Of a stretch of DNA of 64,000 nt, positions 36,820 through 46,883 are shown piece after piece. The notes below the pieces were generated by a model that saw nothing but the letters and a program-made list of their open reading frames with translations, was not told the origin of the DNA and searched no databases. Numbering within the stretch: the stretch's first letter is position 1; every line of letters begins with the position of its first letter. A program made the translations under genes and the position numbers. Source of the DNA: an uncultured Acidobacteriota bacterium (GTDB lineage: Bacteria; Acidobacteriota; Terriglobia; Bryobacterales; Bryobacteraceae); assembly GCA_902825945.1 (NCBI GenBank), contig CADECY010000024.1, positions 18,978-82,977 on the forward strand, written 5' to 3'.

Positions 36820-38469
36820 TCAGCCCGCGTGCATCAAATGCCCCGCCGCGGCGGCCCGGGATCCGCTCCTCTTTTCCCTCTGCTTGATCGCCGCCCCGAT
36901 GAACGCCTTGAACAGCGGATGCGGTTCGAGCGGTTTCGACTTGAACTCGGGATGGAATTGGCAGCCGAGGAACCATGGGTGATCGGCGATCTCACAGATC
37001 TCGACGTAGACTCCGTCCGGAGTCTGGCCCGTCAGCCGGAGACCGTTCGAAGTCAGCACCTTCTCGAACTCGCGATTGAATTCGTAGCGGTGCCGGTGGC
37101 GCTCGCTGATGAGAGGCATTCCATGGTATGCTTCGCGCGCGAAGCTGCCTTCGGCGAGCTGACACGCATAGGCGCCCAGCCGCATCGTCCCGCCAAGCTC
37201 GTCCACACCCTTCAACTCGCGCAGCTTGTAGATCACGCGCGAGGCCGGATCAGGATTGAACTCGGTTGAATCGGCGCCCTCGAGTCCGCACACGTTGCGC
37301 GCGTACTCGATGACCAGCGTCTGCATGCCGAGGCAGATCCCGAAGTAGGGCACCTTCGATTCGCGGGCGTAGCGGATCGCGTGAAGCATCCCTTCGATAC
37401 CGCGCTTGCCGAATCCGCCGGGAACCAGAATGCCATCGAACCGGTCGAGAAATCGCTGACAGGATGGCCAACTCAGTTCCTCGGCCTCGATCCAGGTCAG
37501 GTTCACCTTGCGATGATGGGCGATTCCGCCGTGCAGCAGCGCTTCCTTCAGGCTCTTGTAGGAATCCTGGTATTCGACGTACTTGCCGACCACGCCGATT
37601 TCCACGGTTCCGGCCGGATTCTTCATCCGGCGCAACATTTCGGTCCAGCGCGTGAGATTGCGCTCACCGGCCGGCTGATGGAATGACCGGAGGATGATCT
37701 CATCCACCTTCTGTTCGGCGAACTCGATCGGGATCTCGTAGACGGATTCGACGTCGAGCGCGGCGATCACCGCGTCGGGCTCCACGTCGCAAAACAGCGC
37801 GATCTTCTCCTTCAGTTCCTTCGAAAGCTCTTTCTCCGACCGGCAGACGAGCATGTCGGGCTGGATACCGATCGCGCGCAGTTCCTTGACACTGTGCTGG
37901 GTGGGCTTGGTCTTGAGCTCTTGCGCCGCGGCGATCCAAGGGACCAGCGTCACGTGGACGAAGTAGGTATTCTCGCGGCCGAGTTCATGCCGCAACTGGC
38001 GGATGGCTTCGAGAAACGGCAGCGATTCGATGTCGCCCACGGTTCCGCCGATCTCGACGATCACGACATCGACATCGTTGGCCACTCGCCGCGCCGCCGC
38101 CTTGATCTCGTTGGTGACGTGCGGAATCACCTGCACGGTCTTGCCGAGGTAGTCGCCGCGGCGTTCGCGCGCGATGATCTGTTCGTAGAGACGGCCCGAC
38201 GTCAGGTTGTTTGCCTGCGTGAGCGGTGCGTGCGTGAACCGTTCGTAGTGGCCGAGATCGAGATCGGTCTCGGCGCCGTCGTCGGTCACGAAAACCTCGC
38301 CGTGTTGGAACGGGCTCATCGTGCCCGGGTCGACATTCAGATAAGGATCGAACTTCTGGAGCGTGACGCGCAGTCCCCGGCTCTCGAGCAGACAGCCGAT
38401 CGACGCCGCCGCGATGCCCTTTCCCAGGGAACTCACCACGCCGCCGGTGACGAAGATGTACTTTGCCAT
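36820..38469 (-). CDS. pyrG: CTP synthase
   Basis: A 549-residue enzyme making CTP from UTP, ATP and glutamine. The synthase domain starts [20 protein letters not shown] with the P-loop, and continues with [20 protein letters not shown]. The glutaminase domain shows its nucleophile in YFGICLGMQ and the His-Glu pair in [11 protein letters not shown]. Length is standard. It lies three bases after kdsB, a pair often seen together because the KdsB reaction uses CTP. Confidence 0.98.
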   Translation of the reverse strand: MAKYIFVTGGVVSSLGKGIAAASIGCLLESRGLRVTLQKFDPYLNVDPGTMSPFQHGEVFVTDDGAETDLDLGHYERFTHAPLTQANNLTSGRLYEQIIARERRGDYLGKTVQVIPHVTNEIKAAARRVANDVDVVIVEIGGTVGDIESLPFLEAIRQLRHELGRENTYFVHVTLVPWIAAAQELKTKPTQHSVKELRAIGIQPDMLVCRSEKELSKELKEKIALFCDVEPDAVIAALDVESVYEIPIEFAEQKVDEIILRSFHQPAGERNLTRWTEMLRRMKNPAGTVEIGVVGKYVEYQDSYKSLKEALLHGGIAHHRKVNLTWIEAEELSWPSCQRFLDRFDGILVPGGFGKRGIEGMLHAIRYARESKVPYFGICLGMQTLVIEYARNVCGLEGADSTEFNPDPASRVIYKLRELKGVDELGGTMRLGAYACQLAEGSFAREAYHGMPLISERHRHRYEFNREFEKVLTSNGLRLTGQTPDGVYVEICEIADHPWFLGCQFHPEFKSKPLEPHPLFKAFIGAAIKQREKRSGSRAAAAGHLMHAG

Positions 38470-38472
38470 TCG

Positions 38473-39213
38473 TTATTTCAGAACCTGATGTTGTAACTCG
38501 AAAAGCGCGGAGACGCGTTCGAGATCCTCGGGGGTATCGACCCCGAGCGACTCGTAGTCCGTCTCGGCCACGCGAATCGAAAATCCATTCTCGAGAGCCC
38601 GCATCTGCTCGAGGCATTCCACTTTTTCGAGGGGCCCCACCGGGAGCCGGGAATAGCCGAGCAGGAAATCGCGCCGGTACACGTACAGGCCGATATGTTT
38701 GTAGTAGACGGCGCCGCCCGCGCGATCGTACGGGATCGGACAGCGCGAAAAGCAGATCGCGATACCACGCAGATTGGTGACCACCTTGACGACGTTCGGA
38801 TTGGTGATCTCGTCGAAGTGCTCGATCCTTTTGCAAAGCGTGCTCATGGGTGCATCGCCATCGAGCAGCGCTTGCACTGCCGTGTCGATCGCCGCCGGAT
38901 CGATGACCGGTTCGTCGCCCTGAATGTTGACCACCACGTCAGCGTCTTCCGCCGCCGCGGCTTCCGCCACGCGATCGGTACCCGAAGGATGATCGGCGCG
39001 GGTAATTTTCACGAGCGCTCCGAAATCGCGCGCCACGGTGGCAATGCGCTCGTCATCGGTCGCGATCAGGATGCGCCCGAGCGTTTTTGTCCGCCGCGCC
39101 CGCTCGAAAACATGTTGCAGAATCGGCTTGCCGTGAAGAGGGGCGAGTGCCTTGCCGGGGAAACGAGAGGACTGGTACCGGGCTGGAATCACGCCCAGAA
39201 CTTTGGCGGGCAC
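38473..39213 (-). CDS. kdsB: 3-deoxy-manno-octulosonate cytidylyltransferase
   Basis: A 246-residue CMP-Kdo synthetase that activates Kdo for lipopolysaccharide core assembly, in agreement with a Gram-negative envelope. Marks are VLGVIPARYQSSRFPGKAL, the CTP-binding region, and VVNIQGDEPVIDPAAID. It is transcribed as the first gene before pyrG. The ATG (39213) lies 68 bases from the divergent VWA gene start. No kdsA is next to it in this window. Confidence 0.96.
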   Translation of the reverse strand: MPAKVLGVIPARYQSSRFPGKALAPLHGKPILQHVFERARRTKTLGRILIATDDERIATVARDFGALVKITRADHPSGTDRVAEAAAAEDADVVVNIQGDEPVIDPAAIDTAVQALLDGDAPMSTLCKRIEHFDEITNPNVVKVVTNLRGIAICFSRCPIPYDRAGGAVYYKHIGLYVYRRDFLLGYSRLPVGPLEKVECLEQMRALENGFSIRVAETDYESLGVDTPEDLERVSALFELQHQVLK

Positions 39214-39281
39214 AATCGATCATACCATGGAAAAAATCGCGTGTTATACTGAGGCCAGTTCCGGACTGGAGGCGCGTTTCG

Positions 39282-40259
39282 ATGCTGCGTAGGACCTTCA
39301 CTTTCACTGCAATCCCGGGCCTGTTGGGCACGGCTCTGAGCGCCGAGGACAAGGCGCAGGTCGCGATCGAGCCCAGGCGCACCAAACCGCCGGCGGAGGG
39401 CCTGAAAGAGGCTCGAACTCCGAACATCCGCATCGATACGCAGTTGGTGCAGATCAACGTGACGGTCACGACGCCCCTCAATCAAGTGGTCACCGGGATG
39501 GAGAAGGAGCAGTTCCGGCTGTTCGAGGACAAGCTCGAGCAGAAGATCGTCTCGTTCGCCCAGGAAGAGGCTCCTCTGTCGATCGGCTTGGTCTTCGACA
39601 TCAGCGGCAGCATGGGCAGCAAGCTTTCGAAGTCCCGTCAGGCGGCCGCGCAGTTCTTCAAGACGGCGAACCCCAAGGACGAATTCTTCCTGGTGCAGTT
39701 CAACGAGGCTCCGGAACTGATGGTCCCCTGGACGACCAACACCGAGGAGATCCAGAATCGGATGGCCTTTACACAGGCCAAGGGGCGGACGGCACTGCTC
39801 GACGGACTCTACCTGGCGATGAACCAGATGAAGAAGGCGAGCAACCCGAGGAAGGCCGTGCTGATCCTTTCCGACGGCGGCGACAACTCGAGCCGCTACA
39901 CGGAAGCAGAAATCAAGAACCAGGTGCGCGAAGCGGACGTCCAAATCTATGCGATGGGGATTTTCGAGTCGATGCGATCCGGCCGGAGCGCCGAGGAAGC
40001 GCTGGGACCCGGGCTGTTGAGCGAACTCGCTGAACAGACGGGCGGCCGGCACTTCCCGGTGGACAACGTCAATGAACTCCCGGACATCGCCGCGAAGATC
40101 GGCATCGAGCTGCGCAGCCAGTACATCCTCGGCTACTCACCCACCAACCCTCAGAAGGACGGCAAGTATCGTAGAGTGGAAGTAAAGCTGGTGCAGCCGC
40201 GCGGCCTGCCGCCGTTGCGAGCCTACTACCGGACTGGATACTATGCCCCTTCTCAATAA
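39282..40259 (+). CDS. Exported VWA-domain protein (acidobacterial VWFA-related)
   Basis: A 325-residue protein with a signal-like N-terminus (TFTAIPGLLGTALSAE). The von Willebrand A domain covers about 110-290 with an intact MIDAS motif (FDISGSMGS) and a later Thr/Asp element (GRTALLDGLYLAMNQ; ILSDGGDNSS). The closing part (ELRSQYILGYSPTNPQKDGK) is the signature of the acidobacterial VWFA-related family. Function is unknown; likely metal-dependent adhesion or assembly. ATG 39282 has GGAGG ten bases upstream. The gene end overlaps the next VWA gene by 17 bases. Confidence 0.85.
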   Translation: MLRRTFTFTAIPGLLGTALSAEDKAQVAIEPRRTKPPAEGLKEARTPNIRIDTQLVQINVTVTTPLNQVVTGMEKEQFRLFEDKLEQKIVSFAQEEAPLSIGLVFDISGSMGSKLSKSRQAAAQFFKTANPKDEFFLVQFNEAPELMVPWTTNTEEIQNRMAFTQAKGRTALLDGLYLAMNQMKKASNPRKAVLILSDGGDNSSRYTEAEIKNQVREADVQIYAMGIFESMRSGRSAEEALGPGLLSELAEQTGGRHFPVDNVNELPDIAAKIGIELRSQYILGYSPTNPQKDGKYRRVEVKLVQPRGLPPLRAYYRTGYYAPSQ

Positions 40260-41208
40260 GACAGCGCTTCTCGCTTCTTTCGCCTTGGCCGCGCCCCTGC
40301 TTGCGCAGGAGCCGCAGGGTGATCCTGTTTTCAGCACCGGCGTCCGCCTGGTGCAGCTTCACGCCACCGTCATCGACGGGAAGGGCAAACTCGTCATCAA
40401 CCTGCCGCAGAGCGCGTTCACCGTTCTCGAGAACGGTAAGCCGCAGCCGCTCAAGCTGTTCCGGCGTGAGGACGTAGCCGTCTCGATGGGTCTCATCATC
40501 GACAACAGCGGCAGCATGCGCGACAAGCGCGCCAAGGTGAATCAGGCCGCGCTCGCGCTCGTGAAGGCTTCCAACAAAGAAGACGAGGTCTTCATCGTCA
40601 ACTTCAATGACGAGGCCTACCTCGATCGCCCGTTCACCAACGACATCCGCAAGATGGAAGAAGCGCTCACCAAGATCGATTCACGCGGCGGCACCGCCAT
40701 GCGCGACGCCGTGACGATGTCGATCGACTACATCAAGGAAAAGGCCAAGCGCGACAAGAAGGTCCTGCTCGTGGTGACCGACGGCGACGACAACACCAGC
40801 GCCGCCACCAACACGATGGAGAAGCTGGTCGAGAAAGCGCAGCAAAGCGAGATCCTGGTCTACACGATCGGCCTGCTCACCGAAGAGGAGCGCGGCAAGG
40901 CCAAACGTGCCACCCGCGCGCTCAACGCACTCGCGGCGGCCACGGGCGGCATCGCCTACTTCCCCAAAGCAGTGGACGACGTCGAACAACTCGCCGTCCA
41001 AGTGGCGCACGAGATTCGCAACCAGTACACGATGAGCTATTCGCCGCTCGAAGCGTCGCTCGATGGCAGCTATCGGCGCATCCAGGTGGTGGCGAAGGGC
41101 CCTGGAAAGCTGACCGTCCGCACCCGCTCGGGCTACTATGCAACGCCCGACCAACAGGCGCCGAAACAGAAATCCGCCGCGCCCTCGGCGAACTCTCTGC
41201 TCCCGTAG
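40243..41208 (+). CDS. Exported VWA-domain protein (acidobacterial VWFA-related), paralogue
   Basis: A 321-residue protein with signal peptide (LLASFALAAPLLAQ). MIDAS is present (IIDNSGSMRDKRAK), with RGGTAMRDAVTMSIDYI and VVTDGDDNTS as further metal-site parts. The C-terminal family signature (IRNQYTMSYSPLEASLDG) matches its upstream neighbour, so the two are tandem paralogues that probably act as a pair. Translation start lies within the preceding gene. The last 20 residues (QKSAAPSANSLLP) are low-complexity. Confidence 0.87.
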   Translation: MPLLNKTALLASFALAAPLLAQEPQGDPVFSTGVRLVQLHATVIDGKGKLVINLPQSAFTVLENGKPQPLKLFRREDVAVSMGLIIDNSGSMRDKRAKVNQAALALVKASNKEDEVFIVNFNDEAYLDRPFTNDIRKMEEALTKIDSRGGTAMRDAVTMSIDYIKEKAKRDKKVLLVVTDGDDNTSAATNTMEKLVEKAQQSEILVYTIGLLTEEERGKAKRATRALNALAAATGGIAYFPKAVDDVEQLAVQVAHEIRNQYTMSYSPLEASLDGSYRRIQVVAKGPGKLTVRTRSGYYATPDQQAPKQKSAAPSANSLLP

Positions 41209-41412
41209 ATGCTCGGGCTTCTCTGGCAGGCGTCAAAGGGCTATCGGCTCACTCCGTGGCGAAGTCCGTACCTGCGGTGGCGGATCGAAACCTACTGGGG
41301 CCTGCATGCCGATGACATCGGCCGCACCGATTTCTTCCGGTTCCTATGGCGCCATCGTGGCGAGATGTTCCGCTTCGCGAAATGGGCGGACCGGATGCGC
41401 CAGCGTCACTGA
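41209..41412 (+). CDS. Small basic Trp/Arg-rich protein of unknown function
   Basis: A 67-residue frame that starts immediately after the VWA gene stop (TAG then ATG) and reads LGLLWQASKGYRLTPW... and ...FFRFLWRHRGEMFRFAKWADRM. It has no signal peptide or membrane segment. The abutting start and aromatic/basic composition, unlike the surrounding frames, support a real gene co-translated with the VWA pair. I do not recognise a family. It ends eight bases before the convergent dehydrogenase gene. Confidence 0.55.
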   Translation: MLGLLWQASKGYRLTPWRSPYLRWRIETYWGLHADDIGRTDFFRFLWRHRGEMFRFAKWADRMRQRH

Positions 41413-41420
41413 AGCAACGG

Positions 41421-43259
41421 CTACTGCCGGATCGTCATCCCGTTCAGCCCTTCCCCGCCCGCCGGAAGCGCGGCCTCCCCGGGCTTGAATCCGTTGACTT
41501 CGAGGACGTAGGCGACAACGTTCGCGTAGGTCTCCACGGGTAGTGAGGCGGGCGCCGCTGGCGGCATCGTGCTCTTCGACTTCTCGTAGAGCGCGCCCAC
41601 GGTCTTTCCGTGCCACTTGGACTTGAAGTATTCACCACCGAGCGGCGTGCCGAAGGTCCCGTTGGTCAGCGTCGATCCGTGGCAGACCGCGCAGTAGGAG
41701 TCGTACGCCTTCTTGCCGTCAGCAACCTGCTTCGCCGTAAATTGGGGTGGCGCGCCCGAGTTCCCGGCGGACGCCGTGGGAGCCGGTGCGGTGGGCTGGG
41801 CCTGCGTGGTTCGCCGAGGCTCCTCGACGGCATTCGGATCGCCCTCGCCCTCGTAGGTGAACGCGAGGATCGCGCCCTTGTCTGCCATGTTCGACGTGAC
41901 GCCGCCATCGCGCGACTCGGCAAGTCCATCGGGATCGGTCGCAACATAGATCGTCTTCCCATCCGGACTGACAGCAGTGTCTCGATACCGGTTCTCCGAC
42001 TGGAAGTAGCGGCTCATGTGGCCAGCGGCCTTCTTCCTGTTCGCGGCGAGCGGCAACACGTAGAGCGAGCCGCGCTTGAGCGTCGTGATCAGCAGGACAT
42101 GGTCCCAACCGGGAATTCCGTTCTTCGCGCCATAGTATTCGACACCCGAGATTCCAACCGTCGGCCAGCAGATGTAGTTGACGCCCTTGCAGGCCGGATC
42201 TTCGAAATTGAAACCCGTGGGAACGGTGAACAGGGTCGCGACCGGCTCGATCATCGGCTTGGTAAACGCGGACTCTGGCTCACGCGGCACCGAGGGATGG
42301 ATCGCGAGATCGCTGAACCGGAGTTCCGAACACGGCGTCTTCGCCTCGGCCCAGCGCGCGAATTGGTACGCCTTGTTGTCCTTCATGCCCGCGACGTGTG
42401 GCCAGCCATAGTTGCCGCCCTTGCGCAGGAGGTTGATCTCATCGTCGGTCTTCGGTCCGTGCTCGGCCGCGTAGAGCTCGCCGCCAGGGCCGAAGTCGAT
42501 ACCCTGGACATTGCGGTGGCCATAGGTGAAGACATGGCTCACGGTTCCGCCGAGCTTCGGATTGTCCCTGGGAATCGAGCCGTCGGTGTTGAGCCGAAGT
42601 GACTTGCCTTCGTACGCCGCGTAGTCCTTGCTGGCGATCTCCTGGGAGGTGGGCAGGCGCTGCGCGAGGATCGGATTGCAGAAGTTGCCGAGTTGGTTGT
42701 TCCCTTGATCGCCGATCGTCAGATAGAGCCTGCCATCGGGGCCTAGCTTGAGGCGCATTCCGTTGTGGTCGTTCCCGGCCGGGAGTCCGGTGATGACGTC
42801 GGTGCGGTTGCCGAGAGTCTGCGCGGTGGGATCGTAGGTCAGCCGCACGATCTTGCCATAGAGGTTACGATACGGGCTCGCCGGATCGGACACGCGAGCA
42901 TCGGCTGGCTTGGACTTGTCGACGTAGGTGTAAGCGGCGTAGACAGTGTTGTTGCCGGCGAGCGCCAAACCGAGCAGTCCATCCTGACCGCCGGGCGCGG
43001 AGACTTCATCGATCGTGATTGCCACCTTCCGCTCGCCGGTTGCCGGATTCACGCGGGTGATCCGCTTGCCGGTCCGCTCGGTGACCCAGAGCATCTGATC
43101 CGCGCCCCAGGTGATCTCCCAAGGTCCGGCGAGTCCGGAGACTACTGAAGACTTGCGGAACTTCTTGGTGCCCCGCTTGGCCGTTTCCGGGCCGTCCTGC
43201 GCGAATACGATGGCGAGAAAAAGGGCGGGCAGCGCGGCCCCGAGTGCGAAACGCTTCAT
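41421..43259 (-). CDS. PQQ-type sugar dehydrogenase-like propeller fused to cytochrome c
   Basis: A 612-residue exported protein (signal peptide LGAALPALFLAIVFAQ). Residues about 40-470 form a six-bladed GSDH-type propeller (VVSGLAGPWEITWGADQMLW; GLPAGNDHNGMRLKLGPDG; YTYGHRNVQGIDFGPGGELY), as in soluble PQQ glucose dehydrogenase and L-sorbosone dehydrogenase. Residues about 525-610 are a cytochrome c with haem motif CAVCH and late Met (KSTMPPAAP). It would oxidise a sugar in the periplasm and pass electrons to the chain. ATG 43259 is chosen because the ten preceding codons spoil the signal peptide. PQQ binding itself is unproven. Confidence 0.88.
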   Translation of the reverse strand: MKRFALGAALPALFLAIVFAQDGPETAKRGTKKFRKSSVVSGLAGPWEITWGADQMLWVTERTGKRITRVNPATGERKVAITIDEVSAPGGQDGLLGLALAGNNTVYAAYTYVDKSKPADARVSDPASPYRNLYGKIVRLTYDPTAQTLGNRTDVITGLPAGNDHNGMRLKLGPDGRLYLTIGDQGNNQLGNFCNPILAQRLPTSQEIASKDYAAYEGKSLRLNTDGSIPRDNPKLGGTVSHVFTYGHRNVQGIDFGPGGELYAAEHGPKTDDEINLLRKGGNYGWPHVAGMKDNKAYQFARWAEAKTPCSELRFSDLAIHPSVPREPESAFTKPMIEPVATLFTVPTGFNFEDPACKGVNYICWPTVGISGVEYYGAKNGIPGWDHVLLITTLKRGSLYVLPLAANRKKAAGHMSRYFQSENRYRDTAVSPDGKTIYVATDPDGLAESRDGGVTSNMADKGAILAFTYEGEGDPNAVEEPRRTTQAQPTAPAPTASAGNSGAPPQFTAKQVADGKKAYDSYCAVCHGSTLTNGTFGTPLGGEYFKSKWHGKTVGALYEKSKSTMPPAAPASLPVETYANVVAYVLEVNGFKPGEAALPAGGEGLNGMTIRQ

Positions 43260-43333
43260 CACAACGAGGGTAGCATCCGGGCCCCGCACCAGAAAAACAC
43301 TGAACGAATCGTAGCCGCGCGGAATCTTCTCTT

Positions 43334-46051
43334 ATGGCCCGATTTCTCGCCGCGGCATCGATCGCACTGGCGGCCGTCGCGGCGCAAGCGCCGGCAGCGA
43401 GCGAGCTTCGAATTGAAGCAAAGGATGCGTCCGGAGCTGGAGTCCAGGCTGTGGGCCTGCTTGAAAACCTCGGCACCGGATTCCGGCACTCGTTTCGCAC
43501 GGACGCGCGTGGCTGGCACACGATCGGTGGCCTCGCGCAAGGGACCTATCGCGTCCGGCTGTCGAAAGAAGGCTTTGCCACTCACACCGCGTTGATCGAC
43601 CTCTCCGCATCACAGTCTGTCGCTCACCCGGTGACGATGGCCGTCGGATCGTCCTCATACACGGTTTCGGTGGTGAGCGCGACTCCGCTCGCCGGGCTCG
43701 ATCGCGAACTCGGCGAGATTCCCGCGCCGGTCCAAACCGCGACTGATCGCGATCTCGAAGGGACGGGCGCGCTCGATCTTTCCGCGCTTCTGAATCGCCG
43801 GCTGAGCAATGTGTACTTGAGCGAGATCCAGGGCAACCCGATGCAGGCGGATTTGAACTATCGCGGCTTCACGGCCTCGCCACTGCTCGGCACGCCACAA
43901 GGAATCTCCGTCTACATGGATGGTGTCCGCTTGAATCAGCCGTTCGGTGACGTCGTGAGCTGGGACCTGATTCCACGAAGCGTGATCGCGGAGATGGCGA
44001 TGATTCCCGGCTCGAACCCGCTGTTCGGACTCAACACGCTCGGCGGAGCACTCTCGGTGAGAACCAAGGACGGCCTCAGTCATCCGGGCAGTTCGATCCG
44101 TGTGAGCGGAGGCAGCTTTGGACGCAAGTTGGCCGATCTCGAACACGGCGGATCGTCTGGCAGCTTGAATTGGTTCCTGGCGAGCAGTCTCTTCTTCGAA
44201 GATGGCTGGCGGGAGACATCTCCGTCGAACGTGCGGCAGTTCTTCGGGAAGATGGGATCGCAGCGCGAGCGGACTTCGGTCAACCTGACACTCGCCTACG
44301 CGAACAATGCGCTGATCGGGAACGCGCTGCAAGAGGAGCGCCTGCTCCGCCGCACCTACAGCAGCGTTTACACCAAGCCCGACGTGACGGCGCACCGCGC
44401 TCCGTTCCTCAACCTGACGGCGCGCCGGAACGTGTCGAGCGCTCTGTCGATTTCGGGCAACGCCTACTTCCGCCACATCCGGACGCGGGCCCTGAACGGC
44501 GACATCAATGAGGAATCGCTCGACCAGTCGCTCTATCAGCCCAGCGCCGGCGAGCGCGCCGCACTAGCCGCGGCCGGCTTCACCGGATTCCCAACAGCGG
44601 GTGAAAGCGCCGCCAATACGCCGTTTCCGAAGTGGCGCTGCATTGCCAACGTTCTGTTGCGCGACGAGCCCTCCGAGAAATGCAACGCGCTGCTGAATCG
44701 ATTCGCCTCCCAGCAGCGCAACTACGGGTTGTCCGGACAGGCAACCTACGCCGCCCGCGCGGGATCCTGGCGCAGCCAATTGACCGTGGGCGCGGCATAC
44801 GATGGCAATAGCATCGGGTTTACACAGTCGAGCGAGCTCGGATATCTGAATCCCGACCGCAGCGTAACCCCTTTGGGCGCGTTCGGTGACGGCGTTACCG
44901 GAGGCGAAGCTGACGGCGAACCGTTCGACACGCGCGTGGACCTCGCAGGCCGCATTCACAACAGCAGTCTCTTCGCCACGGGTACGCTGACCCCAGGCGG
45001 CCGCTTTCATCTCACTCTGTCGGGCCGCTTCAATCACGCCGTGATCGACAACCGGGATCGCATCCAACCGGAAATGGGCACCGGTTCCCTCACGGGGCGG
45101 CATGTCTTCAATCGCTTCAATCCCGCCGTGGGCGCGACATATCAGGTAGCGGAGTCCGTCAATCTCTACGCGGGTTACACGGAAGGGAATCGCGCGCCCA
45201 CATCGATCGAGCTCGGATGCGCGGACCCGAACGCGCCCTGCAAGCTTCCGAACGCGATGGCGGGTGACCCGCCGCTCCAACAGGTCCGCACGCGGACAAT
45301 CGAAGCCGGCGCGCGCGGCACCGGATCGCTGCGCTGGAGCGCCGGATGGTTCCAATCGGTCAATCGCGATGACATTCTCTTTGTCGCGTCCGGGCAAACG
45401 GGCTTCGGCTATTTCACCAACTTCGCGCGCACGCGGCGACAAGGTATCGAACTAGACGTCAACCAGCGCCTCGGGCGACTGACACTCGGCGGCGGCTACA
45501 CGTTCCTCGACGCGACGTTCCAGAGTACGGAGGAAGTGAACGGTTCCGGCAACAGCACGAACGAGGACGCCCGGGCCGGATTACCGGGTAGGGAGAGCCT
45601 CATCTCAATCGAACCGGGGAAACGAATTCCGCTGACGCCGCGGAACATGGCCAAGGCGTATGCCGGTGTCCAGGTGACAGCCAAGCTCGCGGCCGATCTC
45701 GATGCGCTCGCCACGGGACGCTCGTTCGCGCGCGGCAATGAGAACAATCTCCACCAGCCCGATGGCCGCTACTATCTCGGCGAAGGAACGTCACCCGGAT
45801 ACGCGGTGGTCAACCTGGGTGCGCGTTATGATGTCCATCGCCGGGTTCAGTTGTTCGCTCAGGTGACGAATCTGCTCAACCGGCGATACTACTCGGCGGC
45901 GCAGTTGGGTGCCACCGGATTCACTACCGCGGGCAACTTCATCGCGCGCCCCTTCCCGCCGGTGGGCGGCGAGTTCCCCGTTCAGCAATCGGTGTTTCTG
46001 GCACCCGGGGCGCCGCGTGGAGCCTGGGTTGGTCTCCGCGTGCGACTCTGA
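43334..46051 (+). CDS. TonB-dependent receptor
   Basis: A 905-residue outer-membrane receptor with signal peptide ([16 protein letters not shown]), a short carboxypeptidase-regulatory-like sandwich (residues 23-95; [20 protein letters not shown]), a plug ([39 protein letters not shown]) and a barrel with a siderophore/vitamin-receptor-like end ([45 protein letters not shown]). It is shorter and more classical than the three Oar-like receptors and lies divergently 74 bases from the sugar dehydrogenase, which hints at sugar uptake, though metal or siderophore uptake is as likely. Confidence 0.9.
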   Translation: MARFLAAASIALAAVAAQAPAASELRIEAKDASGAGVQAVGLLENLGTGFRHSFRTDARGWHTIGGLAQGTYRVRLSKEGFATHTALIDLSASQSVAHPVTMAVGSSSYTVSVVSATPLAGLDRELGEIPAPVQTATDRDLEGTGALDLSALLNRRLSNVYLSEIQGNPMQADLNYRGFTASPLLGTPQGISVYMDGVRLNQPFGDVVSWDLIPRSVIAEMAMIPGSNPLFGLNTLGGALSVRTKDGLSHPGSSIRVSGGSFGRKLADLEHGGSSGSLNWFLASSLFFEDGWRETSPSNVRQFFGKMGSQRERTSVNLTLAYANNALIGNALQEERLLRRTYSSVYTKPDVTAHRAPFLNLTARRNVSSALSISGNAYFRHIRTRALNGDINEESLDQSLYQPSAGERAALAAAGFTGFPTAGESAANTPFPKWRCIANVLLRDEPSEKCNALLNRFASQQRNYGLSGQATYAARAGSWRSQLTVGAAYDGNSIGFTQSSELGYLNPDRSVTPLGAFGDGVTGGEADGEPFDTRVDLAGRIHNSSLFATGTLTPGGRFHLTLSGRFNHAVIDNRDRIQPEMGTGSLTGRHVFNRFNPAVGATYQVAESVNLYAGYTEGNRAPTSIELGCADPNAPCKLPNAMAGDPPLQQVRTRTIEAGARGTGSLRWSAGWFQSVNRDDILFVASGQTGFGYFTNFARTRRQGIELDVNQRLGRLTLGGGYTFLDATFQSTEEVNGSGNSTNEDARAGLPGRESLISIEPGKRIPLTPRNMAKAYAGVQVTAKLAADLDALATGRSFARGNENNLHQPDGRYYLGEGTSPGYAVVNLGARYDVHRRVQLFAQVTNLLNRRYYSAAQLGATGFTTAGNFIARPFPPVGGEFPVQQSVFLAPGAPRGAWVGLRVRL

Positions 46052-46130
46052 AGCACTCCACTCCGGTGAGAATGCTAAGATTTCATGTAATTGCCGGGTT
46101 CCGGCGTTACCCAACACTCAGGCCGGATTC

Positions 46131-46883
46131 ATGATCAAGCTCATTCACGTCTGCTCCCTCACGATTCTGTCTCTCGCTGCGTACGCGGCCCCGATTATCG
46201 ATACGCTCGACAGCGGTCCCTCTGTCTCCCTCACCACTCCCAGTCTCGTGCCACAGGTCGTAACCGGCACCGGCGCGAGTGTTTTGGGTCAGACCGCCAA
46301 CCGGACCTTCTCGATCCTCAGTCTCAACTTCACGAACACCCATCCGTTCAGCATGACGGCTTCGTTCGTTGGCTCCGAGCTGCAGATGTCGATTGGCCCC
46401 GGACAAGGATTCGATTTGAATCTCCGGAGTTCGGTGCCGAATTCGTACATCATTCAGCCGTCCGACGCGTTTCTGGCCCTCGACCTCGCCAGGGTCGATC
46501 TGTTCGGCGGATTCTCGGCCGGTCTCGAAGTCATCGACTTGTTCTTCGGCCCCTCTCTGGCCCCGCTGAACAGCCCGTCAATCGTTGACACAGGAGCCGG
46601 GACCTACTACTACTTCGCCGTCGACCCCAGTTTGATCGGGACGGAGCTCACCGGCTGGAATCTGACCGCCATTGTTGGGAGGGGTTCCCCGAACGGTTCC
46701 AGTTTCGCTCTTCGCGAGGCGTACTTTACTGATGCGATTCCAGCGGCGATACCAGAGCCCGCGCTGTTCCTGCCTTTGGCCGCGACGCTGGCCTCCGCGT
46801 TCCGGTTTCGCCGCCGGAGACGATACACCTCGGCGCTCCCGGTTGCCTTTGCGCCACCCGCTACTCGTAGCGCAGCGCGATGA
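46131..46883 (+). CDS. PEP-CTERM exported protein
   Basis: A 250-residue protein with signal peptide (VCSLTILSLAAYAAP) and, near its end, the PEP-CTERM sorting signal: PEP, hydrophobic segment, Arg cluster (IPEPALFLPLAATLASAF then RFRRRRR). This directs cleavage and anchoring by an exosortase system. The body is beta-rich (FSILSLNFTNTHPFSMTAS) without a recognised domain. About 20 residues follow the Arg cluster, longer than usual, and the last 23 bases overlap the convergent permease gene. Start ATG 46131 was chosen for the signal peptide. Confidence 0.8.
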   Translation: MIKLIHVCSLTILSLAAYAAPIIDTLDSGPSVSLTTPSLVPQVVTGTGASVLGQTANRTFSILSLNFTNTHPFSMTASFVGSELQMSIGPGQGFDLNLRSSVPNSYIIQPSDAFLALDLARVDLFGGFSAGLEVIDLFFGPSLAPLNSPSIVDTGAGTYYYFAVDPSLIGTELTGWNLTAIVGRGSPNGSSFALREAYFTDAIPAAIPEPALFLPLAATLASAFRFRRRRRYTSALPVAFAPPATRSAAR

